Assembly: GCF_001296045.1 (NCBI RefSeq)
Contig: NZ_LJHS01000009.1
Span: forward strand, 147,933-211,932
Reading direction: 5' to 3'
DNA from: Rhizobium sp. AAP43
Lineage (GTDB): Bacteria > Pseudomonadota > Alphaproteobacteria > Rhizobiales > Rhizobiaceae
Length of the DNA stretch: 64,000 nucleotides
Every line of letters starts with the position of its first letter. The first letter of the stretch is position 1. The translations under genes were made by a program, and so were the position numbers. A model generated the notes under the pieces. The model worked only from the letters and a program-made list of their open reading frames with translations. It made no database searches and was not told the origin of the DNA. Below are positions 1 through 9,595 of this stretch, piece after piece.

Positions 1-28
1 AATCCATCCCGAGCAGGTATATAGAGCC

Positions 29-1132
29 ATGGGCTTCAAATGCGGTATCGTCGGGCTGCCGAATGTCGGCAAGTCCACACTCTTCAACGCGCTGACCAAG
101 ACGGCGGCAGCCCAGGCAGCCAATTATCCCTTCTGCACGATCGAGCCGAACACCGGTGAAGTGGCCGTTCCCGATCCGCGCATGAAGAAGCTCGCGGACA
201 TCGCCGGCTCCAAGGAAATCATTCCGACCCGTATCTCCTTCGTCGACATCGCCGGCCTCGTGCGCGGAGCATCGAAGGGTGAAGGCCTGGGCAACAAGTT
301 CCTCGCCAACATCCGCGAAGTCGATGCCGTGGTCCACGTGCTGCGCTGCTTCGAAGATGACGACATCACGCATGTCGAGGGCAAGATCAATCCGGTCGGC
401 GATGCTGACACGATCGAGACCGAGCTGATGCTCGCCGACCTCGAAAGCCTGGAACGCCGCGTCGAGCAGACCCGCAAGCGCGCCGCCTCCAAGGACAAGG
501 AATCGCTGGCCCAGCTTCCCGTCATGGAAGCGGTCATCAAGCTTCTCAACGAAGGCAAGCCGGCTCGGATCCTGTTGAAGACGCTGGCCGCCGACGAGAT
601 CGAAGTGCTGAAGGGCCTGAACCTTCTCACCTCGCATCCGGTCCTTTATGTCTGCAACGTCGCCGAGGGCGACGCTGCAACCGGCAACAAGCACACCGAG
701 GCCGTCGCCAAGATGGCAACGGAACAGGGTGCGGAATGCGTGATCATCTCGGCTGCCATCGAAGCCGAAGTCGCCCAGCTGCCGGAAGAGGAAGCCACCG
801 AATTCCTCTCCGCACTTGGCCTCGATGAAGCCGGCCTCGACCGCCTGATCCGCGCGGGTTACCACCTGCTCGACCTCATCACCTACTTCACGGTCGGCCC
901 GAAGGAATGCCGCGCCTGGACCATTGTCCGCGGGACCAAGGCACCCCAGGCCGCTGGCGTCATCCACACGGATTTCGAACGCGGCTTCATCCGCGCCTTC
1001 ACCATCGCCTATGACGACTACATCGCCTACAAGGGCGAAGTCGGCGCCAAGGAAGCCGGCAAGGGCCGCGATGAAGGCAAGGAATACGTGGTCAACGATG
1101 GAGACGTCATCCACTTCCGCTTCAACACCTGA
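29..1132 (+). CDS. ychF: Redox-regulated ATPase YchF (Obg family)
   Basis: 367 residues, the usual YchF length. It is a cytosolic P-loop NTPase of the Obg family that binds ATP rather than GTP and associates with ribosomes. The Walker A motif GLPNVGKST lies at residues 9-17, the switch II motif [10 protein letters not shown] near 73-82, and the G4 position reads NVAE (near 211) instead of NKxD, the change that gives YchF its ATP preference. A C-terminal TGS domain occupies about 283-366. The start codon is the first ATG, close to the window edge. A strong terminator follows directly, so the gene ends its transcription unit. In rhizobia the gene usually follows pth, which would lie outside the window. 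Assignment is secure. Confidence 0.97.
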   Translation: MGFKCGIVGLPNVGKSTLFNALTKTAAAQAANYPFCTIEPNTGEVAVPDPRMKKLADIAGSKEIIPTRISFVDIAGLVRGASKGEGLGNKFLANIREVDAVVHVLRCFEDDDITHVEGKINPVGDADTIETELMLADLESLERRVEQTRKRAASKDKESLAQLPVMEAVIKLLNEGKPARILLKTLAADEIEVLKGLNLLTSHPVLYVCNVAEGDAATGNKHTEAVAKMATEQGAECVIISAAIEAEVAQLPEEEATEFLSALGLDEAGLDRLIRAGYHLLDLITYFTVGPKECRAWTIVRGTKAPQAAGVIHTDFERGFIRAFTIAYDDYIAYKGEVGAKEAGKGRDEGKEYVVNDGDVIHFRFNT

Positions 1133-1142
1133 AGCAAGCGAC

Positions 1143-1172
1143 AAGGCGCCTCCCACGAGGCGCCTTTTTTTC
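1143..1172 (+). terminator. Rho-independent terminator of ychF
   Basis: A perfect 9-bp stem (AGGCGCCTC / GAGGCGCCT) with a 4-base loop is followed by a run of seven or more T, starting about 10 bases after the ychF stop codon. Confidence 0.93.
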
Positions 1173-1242
1173 TGTGCCCCAGAGAAAGTTCACCCTTGAA
1201 CATATCGGGAGATTGCGCAGACTGTCGCAAAGCGAGGTAGAC

Positions 1243-1716
1243 ATGACAGCACCCGACAAACTTCACCATGAAGACTTCACGGAAGGCCGGCGCTTCGACC
1301 TCGGCCCACGAACCGTGACCGCCGAGGAGATCATTGCCTTCGCCCGCGAGTTCGACCCACAGCCCATGCATCTCTCCGAAGAAGCCGGCAAGGCCAGCAT
1401 CCTTGGGGGCCTGTCCGCCTCCGGCTGGCACACATCCAGCCTCTTCATGCGCATGATGATTGACGCCTATCTGCTGTCCACGGCCTCCGAAGGGGCACCC
1501 GGCATTGATGTCATGCAATGGCGCAAGCCCGTGCTTGCAGGCGACACGCTGTCTGGCCATTCCACCGTCCATGCCGTGCGGCCCATGCGGTCGCGACCGC
1601 ATCTCGGTATCGCGACTTTCGACCATGAACTGGTCAACCAGCGCGGTGAAACAGTGCTCTCCGCCCGCAACTCGATCATGATCCGCCGACGCGAAACCGG
1701 GGAGATACCCGCATGA
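1243..1716 (+). CDS. MaoC-like hot-dog dehydratase, first of a pair
   Basis: 157 residues when started at the ATG preceded by GAGG; a longer GTG-started frame from 1174 would begin inside the ychF terminator and is not believable. The MaoC/(R)-hydratase signature is visible as FAREFDPQPMHL at residues 33-44, where the Asp and His correspond to the catalytic pair of enoyl-CoA hydratases of the hot-dog fold. The substrate cannot be read from sequence; acyl-CoA hydration is the family expectation. The stop codon overlaps the next MaoC-like gene by 4 bases (ATGA), so the two are translationally coupled and may form a heteromer. Confidence 0.85.
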   Translation: MTAPDKLHHEDFTEGRRFDLGPRTVTAEEIIAFAREFDPQPMHLSEEAGKASILGGLSASGWHTSSLFMRMMIDAYLLSTASEGAPGIDVMQWRKPVLAGDTLSGHSTVHAVRPMRSRPHLGIATFDHELVNQRGETVLSARNSIMIRRRETGEIPA

Positions 1717-2201
1717 GGATGCTCGATCTCTATCCCGCAGGCACCAGGCTCGAACTCGGCTCCGTCACCTTCACCGCCGAAGACATCATCCGCTTTGCCG
1801 AACAGTTCGATCCGCAGCCCTTCCACATCGATGCCGAGGCGGCAAAGGACTACGTTTTCGGCGCGCTCTGCGCCTCGGGCTGGCACACGTGCGCAAACTG
1901 GATGAAAAGCTTCATCGGCTTTATCGGGCGCGAGATGGCGCGCCTGAAATCCGAAGGCATTGCCCCGCCGAAGCTCGGGCCCTCACCAGGCTTTTCCGAA
2001 CTGCAATGGTTGAAGCCGGTCTATGCCGGCGATACGATCACCTTCTTCATGACGCCGATCGATAGCCGCAGCGTCCAGGGTCGAAACCGATACATTCTCA
2101 ACTCAGCCGTAAGCGAAGGCATCAACCAGCACGGCGAGCCAGTGCTGCGCTTCAAAAGCAATTTGATCGAATTCTTCCCCGACGAGGAGACCGCAGTATG
2201 A
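1713..2201 (+). CDS. MaoC-like hot-dog dehydratase, second of a pair
   Basis: 162 residues. It carries the same hydratase signature as its neighbour, FAEQFDPQPFHID at 28-40, followed by an ASGWHT stretch that both proteins share, so the two genes are diverged tandem duplicates. Family knowledge suggests an acyl-CoA hydratase of single hot-dog size acting as a dimer or heterodimer. It overlaps the upstream gene and the downstream glutathione peroxidase gene by 4 bases each, giving a compact three-gene operon. Confidence 0.85.
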   Translation: MRMLDLYPAGTRLELGSVTFTAEDIIRFAEQFDPQPFHIDAEAAKDYVFGALCASGWHTCANWMKSFIGFIGREMARLKSEGIAPPKLGPSPGFSELQWLKPVYAGDTITFFMTPIDSRSVQGRNRYILNSAVSEGINQHGEPVLRFKSNLIEFFPDEETAV

Positions 2202-2674
2202 CCGTCCACGATTTTACCGCCACCACCATCGACGGAAAAGAACGCAGCCTGAAGGACTATGCCGGCAAGGTCCTCCTGATCGTCAATACGGCGAGCGCAT
2301 GCGGTCTGACACCGCAATATGAGGGCCTGGAGGCGCTGCACGACACCTATACGGATCTCGTCGTACTTGGCTTCCCCTGCAACCAGTTCGGCGCGCAGGA
2401 GCCCGGTACCGAGAAGGACATCGCCCTCTTCTGCGAGACACGCTTCGCCGTCACCTTTCCGCTCTTTGCCAAGGTCGAGGTCAACGGCCCCGGTAGCCAT
2501 CCCCTTTACGCCTATCTGAAGACCGAAACACCGGGCGCAGATCGCGGCGAAGAGATCAGCTGGAATTTCGCAAAATTCCTCATCGGCCGCGACGGCAAGC
2601 CGATTGCGCGTTACACGCCGCGCACAGCCCCTGCCGAAATCGAAGCCGACATCATCAAAGCGCTCGAAGGCTGA
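2198..2674 (+). CDS. Glutathione peroxidase family thiol peroxidase
   Basis: 158 residues. It reduces hydroperoxides with glutathione or, more often in bacterial Cys-type enzymes, thioredoxin. The peroxidatic cysteine is Cys35 in NTASACGLTPQ, followed by GFPCNQFGAQEPG (59-71) and WNFAKF (122-127), giving the Cys-Gln-Trp-Asn catalytic set of the family. Cys79 is in the position of the resolving cysteine of thioredoxin-dependent members. It contains cysteine, not selenocysteine. It is the last gene of the MaoC operon (4-base overlap) and converges on apt. Confidence 0.93.
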   Translation: MTVHDFTATTIDGKERSLKDYAGKVLLIVNTASACGLTPQYEGLEALHDTYTDLVVLGFPCNQFGAQEPGTEKDIALFCETRFAVTFPLFAKVEVNGPGSHPLYAYLKTETPGADRGEEISWNFAKFLIGRDGKPIARYTPRTAPAEIEADIIKALEG

Positions 2675-2691
2675 ACCGTCAGCGCCACGAC

Positions 2692-2712
2692 CGAGGGGCT
2701 TAATGCCCCTCG
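2692..2712. terminator. Hairpin between convergent genes
   Basis: A perfect GAGGGGC-TTAAT-GCCCCTC hairpin lies between the peroxidase stop codon and the end of apt, and includes the apt stop codon. There is no T-run on either side, so terminator function is only plausible. Confidence 0.45.
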
Positions 2713-3242
2713 AATTCCACGAGCGTGCGAACCTCGACGCCGAGCGCCTCGAGCTTCTTGCGGCCACCGAGTTCCGGCAGGTCGATGACAAAGCAGGCCG
2801 AGACGACATCGGCCCCGATCTGGCGCAGAAGCTGCACGGCGCCGACCGCCGTACCACCGGTCGCGATCAGATCATCCACCAGGATCACCTTCTCGCCGGG
2901 CTTCACGGCATCCATGTGAATTTCCATTTCGTCCACGCCATATTCCAGGCTGTAGGCGATCCGCACCGTCTCATGTGGCAGCTTGCCCTTCTTGCGGATC
3001 GGCACGAAGCCAGCCGAAAGCTGGTGCGCGACGGCGCCACCAAGAATGAAGCCGCGCGCTTCCATCCCGGCGATCTTGTCGACCTTCAGCCCGACATAAG
3101 GCTGCACCAGCTCGTCCACCGCGCGGCGAAACGACCGCGCATCGCCAAGCAGCGTGGTGATGTCGCGAAAGATGATGCCCGGCTTCGGATAGTCGGGAAT
3201 AGAGCGGATAGAGTGGGAGAGTTCGTCAGCGATCTTGGCCAT
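2700..3242 (-). CDS. apt: Adenine phosphoribosyltransferase
   Basis: 180 residues, close to the 183 of E. coli Apt. It converts adenine and PRPP to AMP in purine salvage in the cytosol. The PRPP-binding motif [14 protein letters not shown] is at 119-132 and the GMEARGF purine-loop region at 59-65. The frame is open further upstream, but the ATG of MAKIADEL matches the family start; the longer version would run through the petC terminator. It lies downstream of the bc1 operon on the same strand, separated from it by a terminator. Confidence 0.96.
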   Translation of the reverse strand: MAKIADELSHSIRSIPDYPKPGIIFRDITTLLGDARSFRRAVDELVQPYVGLKVDKIAGMEARGFILGGAVAHQLSAGFVPIRKKGKLPHETVRIAYSLEYGVDEMEIHMDAVKPGEKVILVDDLIATGGTAVGAVQLLRQIGADVVSACFVIDLPELGGRKKLEALGVEVRTLVEFEGH

Positions 3243-3306
3243 GGGACATCCGGATTGGGACGGAAAGGAATGTGGCGGGACCTTACCAAGAATGGCCTTG
3301 GCCCCC

Positions 3307-3335
3307 AATAAAAAAGGCGGCCCGAAGGCCGCCTT
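3307..3335 (-). terminator. Rho-independent terminator of the petABC operon
   Basis: Read on the minus strand, a 9-bp stem AAGGCGGCC / GGCCGCCTT with a 4-base loop is followed by a run of T. It lies between the petC stop codon and apt. Confidence 0.92.
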
Positions 3336-3358
3336 CTCGATGAACGTGATCCGATGGA

Positions 3359-4234
3359 TCAGTGTTCCTTGTTTGCGTAGACCGACTTCTTCGTCAGATA
3401 GACCAGCGCAGTGAAGATCGCGAGGAAGATCATGACCATGAAGCCCATGCGCTTGCGGTCTTCCAGATGCGGCTCGGCGGCCCACATCAGGAACGCGGCA
3501 ACGTCGCGCGAATACTGGTCGAGCGTTTCCGGCGAACCGTCATCATAGGTCACCTGACCGTCCGAGAGCGGCGGCGCCATGGCAAGTGCAGCGGCGCTGA
3601 CGAAGTACGGGTTGAAATGCGTACCTTCAGCAACGGTCACACCTTCCGGCGGTTCCTTGTAACCCGTAAGCAGAGCGTGGATGTAATCCGGGCCGCCCTG
3701 CTGGTACTGGGTGAAGATGTCGAAGACGAACTGCGGGAAGCCACGGGTCACACCACGGGCCTTCGCGATCAACGAAAAATCCGGAGGTGCGGCACCATTG
3801 TTGGCGGCCGCCGCGGCTTCCTTGTTCGGGAATGGCGACGGGAAGTAGTCAGACGGAACCGCCTTGCGGGTGAACATTTCACCGTCAGCATTCGGGCCGT
3901 CCTGCACTTCGTAATTCGCCGCGAATGCCTTTACCTGCGCTTCCGAATAGCCGAGATCTTCCAGCGTGCGGAAGGCAACGAGCTTCATCGAGTGACAGGC
4001 CGAGCAAACCTCGGTGTAGACCTTGAGGCCGCGCTGCAGCTGGCCCTTGTCGTATTTGCCGAACGGACCGGCGAAGGACCAATCCATTTCTTCAGGCTTC
4101 AGGATCGGATAGTGCCCGACCTTCGCCGCATGTTCTACGGCGTGGGCGAGATCGCCTTCCTCTGCGGCAACCGCTACGCCGGAGAATCCGGCGAGGGCTG
4201 CGATCAGCGCGATGCTCGTGACAAGCTTCTTCAT
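3359..4234 (-). CDS. petC: Cytochrome c1 of the bc1 complex
   Basis: 291 residues. Subunit of ubiquinol-cytochrome c reductase that passes electrons from the Rieske protein to cytochrome c in the periplasm. A cleavable signal peptide ends near residue 24 (AVAAEE). The haem c site CSACH is at 77-81, and the C-terminal anchor helix (about 262-281) precedes a basic KKSVYANK tail. Unlike the FbcH cytochrome b/c1 fusion of Bradyrhizobium, here b and c1 are separate genes. It is the last gene of petA-petB-petC, 21 bases after petB, with an AGAGGA ribosome site. Confidence 0.96.
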   Translation of the reverse strand: MKKLVTSIALIAALAGFSGVAVAAEEGDLAHAVEHAAKVGHYPILKPEEMDWSFAGPFGKYDKGQLQRGLKVYTEVCSACHSMKLVAFRTLEDLGYSEAQVKAFAANYEVQDGPNADGEMFTRKAVPSDYFPSPFPNKEAAAAANNGAAPPDFSLIAKARGVTRGFPQFVFDIFTQYQQGGPDYIHALLTGYKEPPEGVTVAEGTHFNPYFVSAAALAMAPPLSDGQVTYDDGSPETLDQYSRDVAAFLMWAAEPHLEDRKRMGFMVMIFLAIFTALVYLTKKSVYANKEH

Positions 4235-4255
4235 TGTTATCTTCCTCTCACGTGC

Positions 4256-5524
4256 TCAGGCTTGGGCAGAGGCGGACTTGCCGCTCTTTTCGAGAACCGC
4301 TTCGGTGATCGAATTCGGGATGCGCCGCGGCGTCTCGAACAGACCGAGCAACGGCATGATCACGAGGAAGAAGCCGAAGTAGTAGGCAGTACCGGCCTGC
4401 GACAGGATGACGTAGATGCCTTCCGCCGGCATGGCACCGAGCCAGCCGAGAATGATCGAGTTGACCACGAACAGCCAGAAGAACAGCTTGTACCAGGGGC
4501 GATACACAGCGGAGCGAACCTTCGACGTGTCGAGCCAGGGCAGGAAGAACAGGACGATGATCGCACCGAACATCACCAGAACGCCACCGAGCTTGGAGTC
4601 GATCGGGCCGACATTGAAGGTGATCGCACGCAGCATGGCGTAGAACGGCAGGAAGTACCATTCCGGAACGATGTGGGCAGGCGTCTTCAGCGAGTCAGCC
4701 GGGATGTAGTTGTCCGGGTGACCGAGGTAGTTCGGCATGTAGAAGACGAACCAGGCGAAGACCAGAAGGAAGACCGACAGGCCGAGCGCATCCTTGAGGG
4801 TTGCGTAAGGCGTGAACGGAACGGTGTCCGTCTTCGACTTGACTTCAACGCCGGTCGGATTGGTCTGACCGGTCACATGCAGCGCCCAGACGTGCAGGAT
4901 GACAACGCCGGCGATCATGAACGGCAGCAGGTAATGCAGCGCGAAGAAGCGGTTCAGCGTCGGATTGTCGACGGCAAAGCCACCGAGCAGGAACTGCTGG
5001 ATCCATTCACCCACTGCCGGGAAGGCCGTGAAGAAGCCGGTGATAACAGTTGCACCCCAGAAGGACATCTGGCCCCAGGGCAGAACATAGCCCATGAACG
5101 CGGTTGCCATCATCAGGAGGAAGATCACAACGCCGAGGATCCAGAGGATTTCGCGGGGCGCCTTGTAGGAGCCGTAGTAGAGACCGCGGGCGATGTGAAG
5201 GTAAACGGCGATGAAGAAGAACGAGGCGCCGTTGGCATGCATGTAGCGGAGCAGCCAACCATTGTTGACGTCGCGCATGATCTTCTCGACCGAGTTGAAC
5301 GCAACGGTCGTTTCGGCTGCATAGTGCATGGCCAGCACGACGCCGGTCAGGATCTGAACGATCAGCATCACCGAAAGCATGCCACCGAAAGTGTAGGCAT
5401 AGTTCAGGTTGCGCGGAACGGGATACGCAACAAAGCTGTCATACATCAGGCGCGGCAGAGGCAGGCGCGCATCGATCCACTTCTCGACGCCAGTGGACGG
5501 CTGGTAACTGGAATGGCCACTCAT
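4256..5524 (-). CDS. petB: Cytochrome b of the bc1 complex
   Basis: 422 residues, typical of alphaproteobacterial cytochrome b. This membrane subunit carries the two b haems and both quinone sites. Visible landmarks include the [13 protein letters not shown] helix region of the Qo site, the HYLLPF histidine segment, the [13 protein letters not shown] motif (the PEWY sequence of the Qo site) and about eight hydrophobic helices. It sits between the Rieske gene (14 bases upstream) and cytochrome c1, in the standard operon order. Confidence 0.97.
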   Translation of the reverse strand: MSGHSSYQPSTGVEKWIDARLPLPRLMYDSFVAYPVPRNLNYAYTFGGMLSVMLIVQILTGVVLAMHYAAETTVAFNSVEKIMRDVNNGWLLRYMHANGASFFFIAVYLHIARGLYYGSYKAPREILWILGVVIFLLMMATAFMGYVLPWGQMSFWGATVITGFFTAFPAVGEWIQQFLLGGFAVDNPTLNRFFALHYLLPFMIAGVVILHVWALHVTGQTNPTGVEVKSKTDTVPFTPYATLKDALGLSVFLLVFAWFVFYMPNYLGHPDNYIPADSLKTPAHIVPEWYFLPFYAMLRAITFNVGPIDSKLGGVLVMFGAIIVLFFLPWLDTSKVRSAVYRPWYKLFFWLFVVNSIILGWLGAMPAEGIYVILSQAGTAYYFGFFLVIMPLLGLFETPRRIPNSITEAVLEKSGKSASAQA

Positions 5525-5538
5525 CTTGTTTTGTCCCC

Positions 5539-6117
5539 TCAGCCGATCGTGATCACAGTGTCGGTCGTGAATGCGAAGTTCGGCACCGGCAGGTTGGCAG
5601 GCGCCGGGCCCTTACGAATACGGCCAGCCGTATCGTAGTGCGAGCCGTGGCAAGGACAGAACCAGCCACCGAAATCACCCGCCTGACCGAGCGGCACGCA
5701 ACCGAGATGGGTGCAGGAACCGATCATGACGATCCAGTTTTCCTTGCCTTCGCCGGCCGAGCGAGCGAGGTCCGTTGCCTCTGCAGTCGCATCGATATTG
5801 GCATTGCGCGCAACCGGATCCTTCAGATCGGAAAGAGCGACGGCTTTCGCCTCCTCGACTTCCTTGTCGGTGCGGTTGCGGATGAAGACAGGCTTGCCGC
5901 GCCATTTGACGGTCAGCGACATGCCCGGCTCAAGCGCCGAAACGTCGACCTCGATCGAGGCGAGCGCGAGCGTCGAGGCATCCGGACGCATCTGATCGAT
6001 GAAAGGCCAGGCGACGGAAGCCGCACCGACCACACCGGCCATACCGGTCACCATATAGAGAAAATCGCGGCGCGTAGGCTCGCCCGCGTGTTCGGTAGTC
6101 TTCTCGTGTTCGCTCAC
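5539..6117 (-). CDS. petA: Rieske iron-sulfur subunit of the bc1 complex
   Basis: 192 residues from the GTG start, which has an AGGAAAA ribosome site; a longer ATG frame adds 28 cysteine-rich residues not typical of the family. A twin-arginine signal-anchor ([15 protein letters not shown], residues 14-28) precedes one transmembrane helix, so export is by Tat with the cluster domain in the periplasm. The 2Fe-2S ligands are in CTHLGC and CPCHGSHYD, the two cysteine-histidine boxes. It is the first gene of petABC. Confidence 0.95.
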   Translation of the reverse strand: MSEHEKTTEHAGEPTRRDFLYMVTGMAGVVGAASVAWPFIDQMRPDASTLALASIEVDVSALEPGMSLTVKWRGKPVFIRNRTDKEVEEAKAVALSDLKDPVARNANIDATAEATDLARSAGEGKENWIVMIGSCTHLGCVPLGQAGDFGGWFCPCHGSHYDTAGRIRKGPAPANLPVPNFAFTTDTVITIG

Positions 6118-6431
6118 GGTCACTTTTTCCTCTTCGCAATCCTGCGACAAACCGCATTTGCCCCCGCAGCGGGAATCACAATTGGGCCACTCTGCAGCCA
6201 TGGATTCCCCGCCAGATTGGCGCGTTCTAAGCCCGATATTCGGTTCTGTCCAGTCTCAGACCGACACGGAGCGCTTATGTCGCGGAATAAATTGGGACAA
6301 TCGCCATGCGGTCAATTGCCGCGCATTCTGGCGGCATCGTTTCCGCGATAGACGCCTTTCCCGCCACCATCTGCCCGCCTATCGAGCAATGGCCATTTTG
6401 ACCATGCTTGCCAGGCCTTGAAGACCTGGCG
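6118..6431. promoter_or_regulatory. Intergenic region upstream of petABC
   Basis: 314 bases between petA and the end of the ABC transporter gene, both on the minus strand. It should contain the petABC promoter, but no convincing -35/-10 pair or regulator site was identified. A GCCAGG/CCTGGC hairpin at about 6411-6432 follows the transporter stop codon and lacks a T-run. No credible gene is present. Confidence 0.4.
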
Positions 6432-8303
6432 TCAGGACATCGTCTCGGCGCTTGCCGTGTCGAGGAATCCACCGGATTGACGTGCCCAAAGCTCGGAATA
6501 GAGCCCGCCGAGCTCGACAAGCTCCCGATGCGTTCCCTGCTCGATGATGCGGCCTTTGTCCATGACGACAAGCCGATCGAGGGCAGCGATCGTCGACAGC
6601 CGGTGAGCAATGGCAAGCACGGTCTTGCCTTGCATCAGCCGGTCGAGGTTGGACTGGATCGCAGCTTCGACTTCGCTGTCGAGCGCGGACGTCGCCTCGT
6701 CCAGCACCAGAATCGGGGCATCCTTCAGCATGACGCGAGCAATCGCGATGCGCTGCCGCTGACCACCGGACAGCTTCACGCCGCGCTCTCCGACATGGGC
6801 GTCGAAACCTTTGCGCCCGCGCTGATCTTCCAGCTTCTGAATGAAATCCAGGGCCTCGGCCCGGTCCGCCGCCCTCAAGAGCTGCTCTTCACTCGCATCC
6901 TCGCGACCAAACACGATGTTGTCCCGGATGGAGCGATGCAGCAGCGCCGTATCCTGCGTCACCATTCCGATCTGCGAGCGCAGGCTTTCCTGGGTAACAG
7001 TCGAAATATCCTGTCCGTCGATCAGGATCCGGCCTGCCTCGACGTCGTAGAAACGCAGGAGCAGATTGACCAGCGTCGATTTTCCCGCCCCCGACCGGCC
7101 GACGATCCCGACCTTTTCGCCTGGCCGGATCTTGAGCGTCAAATGGTCGATCGCGCCGGACTTGCGGCCGTAGTGGAAGCTGACATTGTCGAAGCTGATC
7201 TCCGGCGATTTCACCTCCAGGACCGACGCATCCGGCTTGTCGACAAGATCGATCGGCCGCGCGACCAGCTCGGCGGAGTTCTGGATCGTGCCGATATTGC
7301 GCATGATACCGTTCAACTGCGTCATCATTCGACCGAGCAGCATGTTGAGGCGCAGCACCAATCCGAGGGTGAAGGCAACCCCGCCGGCGGTGACCGCGCC
7401 CGAGAACCACAGCTCGACCGATAGCAGCGCCACCATCAGAATCATGACGCCAGACAGGATGGCAAGCGAGGATCGAACACCGGTCAAAAGCCGCGCAAAC
7501 GGCCGTAGCGTGTCTTGAAACCGGTCAAAGCCGCTCCGGATATAGTGATCATTCTGCCGCTCATGGCCGAAGAGCTTCAGCGTCTGAATGTTGGAATAGC
7601 TGTCCACCAGCCGGCCATTCAGCATCGAAGCAGCTTCCGCCGTCTCCCGTGCATGCCGGCGGATCTTCGGCACGAAATAGCGCGCCAGGATCAAAAAGAT
7701 CCCCACCCATACGGCGATGATCGCAGCCAGTCGCCAGTCGAGCTGGGCCACCAGCGCCATGGTCGATACGGTATAGATCACCATGAACCAGACGACCTGC
7801 AGCAGCGACGTCAGAAGGTCACCGGTCGATTGCCCAGCGGACCACACCTTGGTCACGATACGCCCGGCAAAATCATTCTGGAAGAAGGAGAGCGATTGGC
7901 GCGCCACATGCGCATGCGCCTGCCAGCGCACGAGGTTGAAGAAGTTCAGGACGATCACCTGCTCCTCGACCAGCGCACCAACGGTGACGACGATGAAACG
8001 ACCGATCAGCACGATCAGTGCCATCGCCAGCAATTCCCCGCCATGCGCTGCAATCAACCCGTCCCAGCCCGCGGCCTTCGGCACGGTGTCGAGCACGTCG
8101 ACCAGCCGCCCGACGAACCAGAACAGGCCGGCTTCCAGCATGGCGACGGCACCGCCAAACAGCGCCATTAGCAGGAATGCCATCTTGGCCTGGCGAACAT
8201 AGAACCAGACAAAGGCCCAGGTCTTTTCCGGCGGACGCAAATTGTCCGAACGAGAGAAAGGGTCGATCCAGTTTTCGAAGAGGCGGGCAACGGATTGAAA
8301 CAT
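6432..8303 (-). CDS. ABC half-transporter (permease-ATPase fusion)
   Basis: 623 residues from the ATG of MFQSVARL, chosen because the paralogue at 13840-15705 begins equivalently; the longer frame adds 29 residues. Six transmembrane helices occupy roughly 40-320 and the ATPase domain roughly 360-610, with Walker A GRSGAGKST, signature LSGGQRQR, Walker B ILVLDEATSALD and the H-loop in AIAHRLST. This MsbA/LmrA-type architecture works as a dimer in the inner membrane and usually exports lipids, drugs or peptides; substrate unknown. It is closely related to the second ABC protein of the block, and the two bracket the chemoreceptor genes. Confidence 0.93.
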   Translation of the reverse strand: MFQSVARLFENWIDPFSRSDNLRPPEKTWAFVWFYVRQAKMAFLLMALFGGAVAMLEAGLFWFVGRLVDVLDTVPKAAGWDGLIAAHGGELLAMALIVLIGRFIVVTVGALVEEQVIVLNFFNLVRWQAHAHVARQSLSFFQNDFAGRIVTKVWSAGQSTGDLLTSLLQVVWFMVIYTVSTMALVAQLDWRLAAIIAVWVGIFLILARYFVPKIRRHARETAEAASMLNGRLVDSYSNIQTLKLFGHERQNDHYIRSGFDRFQDTLRPFARLLTGVRSSLAILSGVMILMVALLSVELWFSGAVTAGGVAFTLGLVLRLNMLLGRMMTQLNGIMRNIGTIQNSAELVARPIDLVDKPDASVLEVKSPEISFDNVSFHYGRKSGAIDHLTLKIRPGEKVGIVGRSGAGKSTLVNLLLRFYDVEAGRILIDGQDISTVTQESLRSQIGMVTQDTALLHRSIRDNIVFGREDASEEQLLRAADRAEALDFIQKLEDQRGRKGFDAHVGERGVKLSGGQRQRIAIARVMLKDAPILVLDEATSALDSEVEAAIQSNLDRLMQGKTVLAIAHRLSTIAALDRLVVMDKGRIIEQGTHRELVELGGLYSELWARQSGGFLDTASAETMS

Positions 8304-8426
8304 GAAACGCGATATAGGCGTTTTCAACGCGGTGGCAAAGGCAAGAAGCGGTGAACGGTGTGCAAACCAGAAGCCACCCCGTCTCAGCACATGCGCGTGG
8401 GCGTCCCTGCCCGGCTTATGCCGCGG

Positions 8427-9422
8427 TCATAGGCCTGCATTGCCGTAGAGCGTCTCGTAGCGCCGCGACGTCCCGCCGCTGACATCGGCAAAGAACGGGC
8501 CCGCCTCCTCCCGAAGCTCGGCCCTTTGCAGCATCTTCGCAGCCTCACCATAGAAGCGCGCCGGCGGCACCGGACGATAGGTGCGCGCGCATCCAAAGTG
8601 TTTTTGCAGCGCTGGGGCCTGCGGCACGGCACGCCCGACCACGCCCTCGACATTGGCAATGATGCGACCCAGCTTGTCACAAACGGTCTCGATATAGCTC
8701 TCGGAGGTCGCCGCAAGCACCAGTCCGAGCTCGTCCTGCGCGGTCCAGAAAGCCTGTTCATCACTGTGCAGCAGGCGCTTGGCAAACCGTCCGACCGTGT
8801 TGTGCACATAGCTTTCCGCAGCACCAGCCTGCGGCTGGCGAAGAGCTGCAAGCCCTCGGATATGGCAGAGCAAAAGGCTCACGCCCTGCTCGACAGCGGC
8901 GTGGGAAAAGATTTCGGTAAGATGCTGTTCCAAGGCACTGTAATCACTGAGATCGACGGGCAGCTGAGCTTCCAGCATACGGGCCCGCGCAGGAACCGGC
9001 ATAGGCACGACAGTCGGCTCAATGAATGAAATTGCCGAAAGAACCGCAGCAAGCGCCTGATCTAGCTTGCTTCTATCGACCAGTTCAGGTTTGCCGTCGA
9101 CCATGCGCAAGAGATCGGCGGTGCCGATTTCAGCGGCAAGTCCTGTCAGCGCAGACTTGAGGTTGACCGCGGCCGCCCTGACTTCTGCCGCCTTGGCATG
9201 ATCTCCACCGAAGCGTTTCGCAAGCCCTGCCACCGCCTCCTCGGTGATCGGCTGGCCGAGCTCGACAAAGGCCTTGCGCAGTGCAGGGTCCGTTCCGGTC
9301 AGCACACCGAGCACCACCTGGTAGTTTTCGGCCTTCAGGGGAATTTTGTGTTGCGTCAGAAAAGCCAGCGCGCGCCGCCCGAGACGGTCGAAATCGATAT
9401 CGTGACCGATGCCCTTCTCCAT
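8427..9422 (-). CDS. Hypothetical protein resembling a degenerate GGDEF protein
   Basis: 331 residues with a good GGAGG ribosome site. The N-terminal region (HKIPLKAENYQ, then TGTDPALRKA, about 25-55) resembles the helical N-terminal segment of many rhizobial diguanylate cyclases (PxxxNYxxW...GxNPELxxA). A later region, about 158-250, can be laid on the GGDEF fold: LLLCHIRGLAALRQ takes the place of the LLLDIDHFKxxND metal-binding strand, and FWTAQDELGLVL takes the place of ARYGGDEFALVL. The metal aspartates and the GG of the signature are lost, so cyclase activity is not expected. This alignment is by eye. It is transcribed toward the ABC transporter and away from the chemoreceptors; no signal peptide or membrane helix is visible. 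Confidence 0.6.
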   Translation of the reverse strand: MEKGIGHDIDFDRLGRRALAFLTQHKIPLKAENYQVVLGVLTGTDPALRKAFVELGQPITEEAVAGLAKRFGGDHAKAAEVRAAAVNLKSALTGLAAEIGTADLLRMVDGKPELVDRSKLDQALAAVLSAISFIEPTVVPMPVPARARMLEAQLPVDLSDYSALEQHLTEIFSHAAVEQGVSLLLCHIRGLAALRQPQAGAAESYVHNTVGRFAKRLLHSDEQAFWTAQDELGLVLAATSESYIETVCDKLGRIIANVEGVVGRAVPQAPALQKHFGCARTYRPVPPARFYGEAAKMLQRAELREEAGPFFADVSGGTSRRYETLYGNAGL

Positions 9423-9595
9423 GCCGCAACCTCCGATCGCCAGGGCGCCAGATTAGCAACTACGAAACAAACATTGGTTTCAGACTTTGTTAAAATTTGT
9501 CCGGACGCCCCGAAACGGTTTGCAACGCGCCGTCGCAGAAACACAGACGGAGCCACAAGGGCCCCCTCTGCCAAATCAAGGTGAAGTCATGGCCT

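Noticed and set aside
1174..1242. Longer GTG start for the first MaoC-like gene
   Set aside because: It would start inside the ychF terminator and lacks a ribosome site; the ATG at 1243 has GAGG.
3362..5638. 758-residue plus-strand frame opposite petC and petB
   Set aside because: It is the reverse of two highly conserved bc1 genes, has no ribosome site or domain, and its Arg/Asp/Glu-rich composition is that of an antisense shadow.
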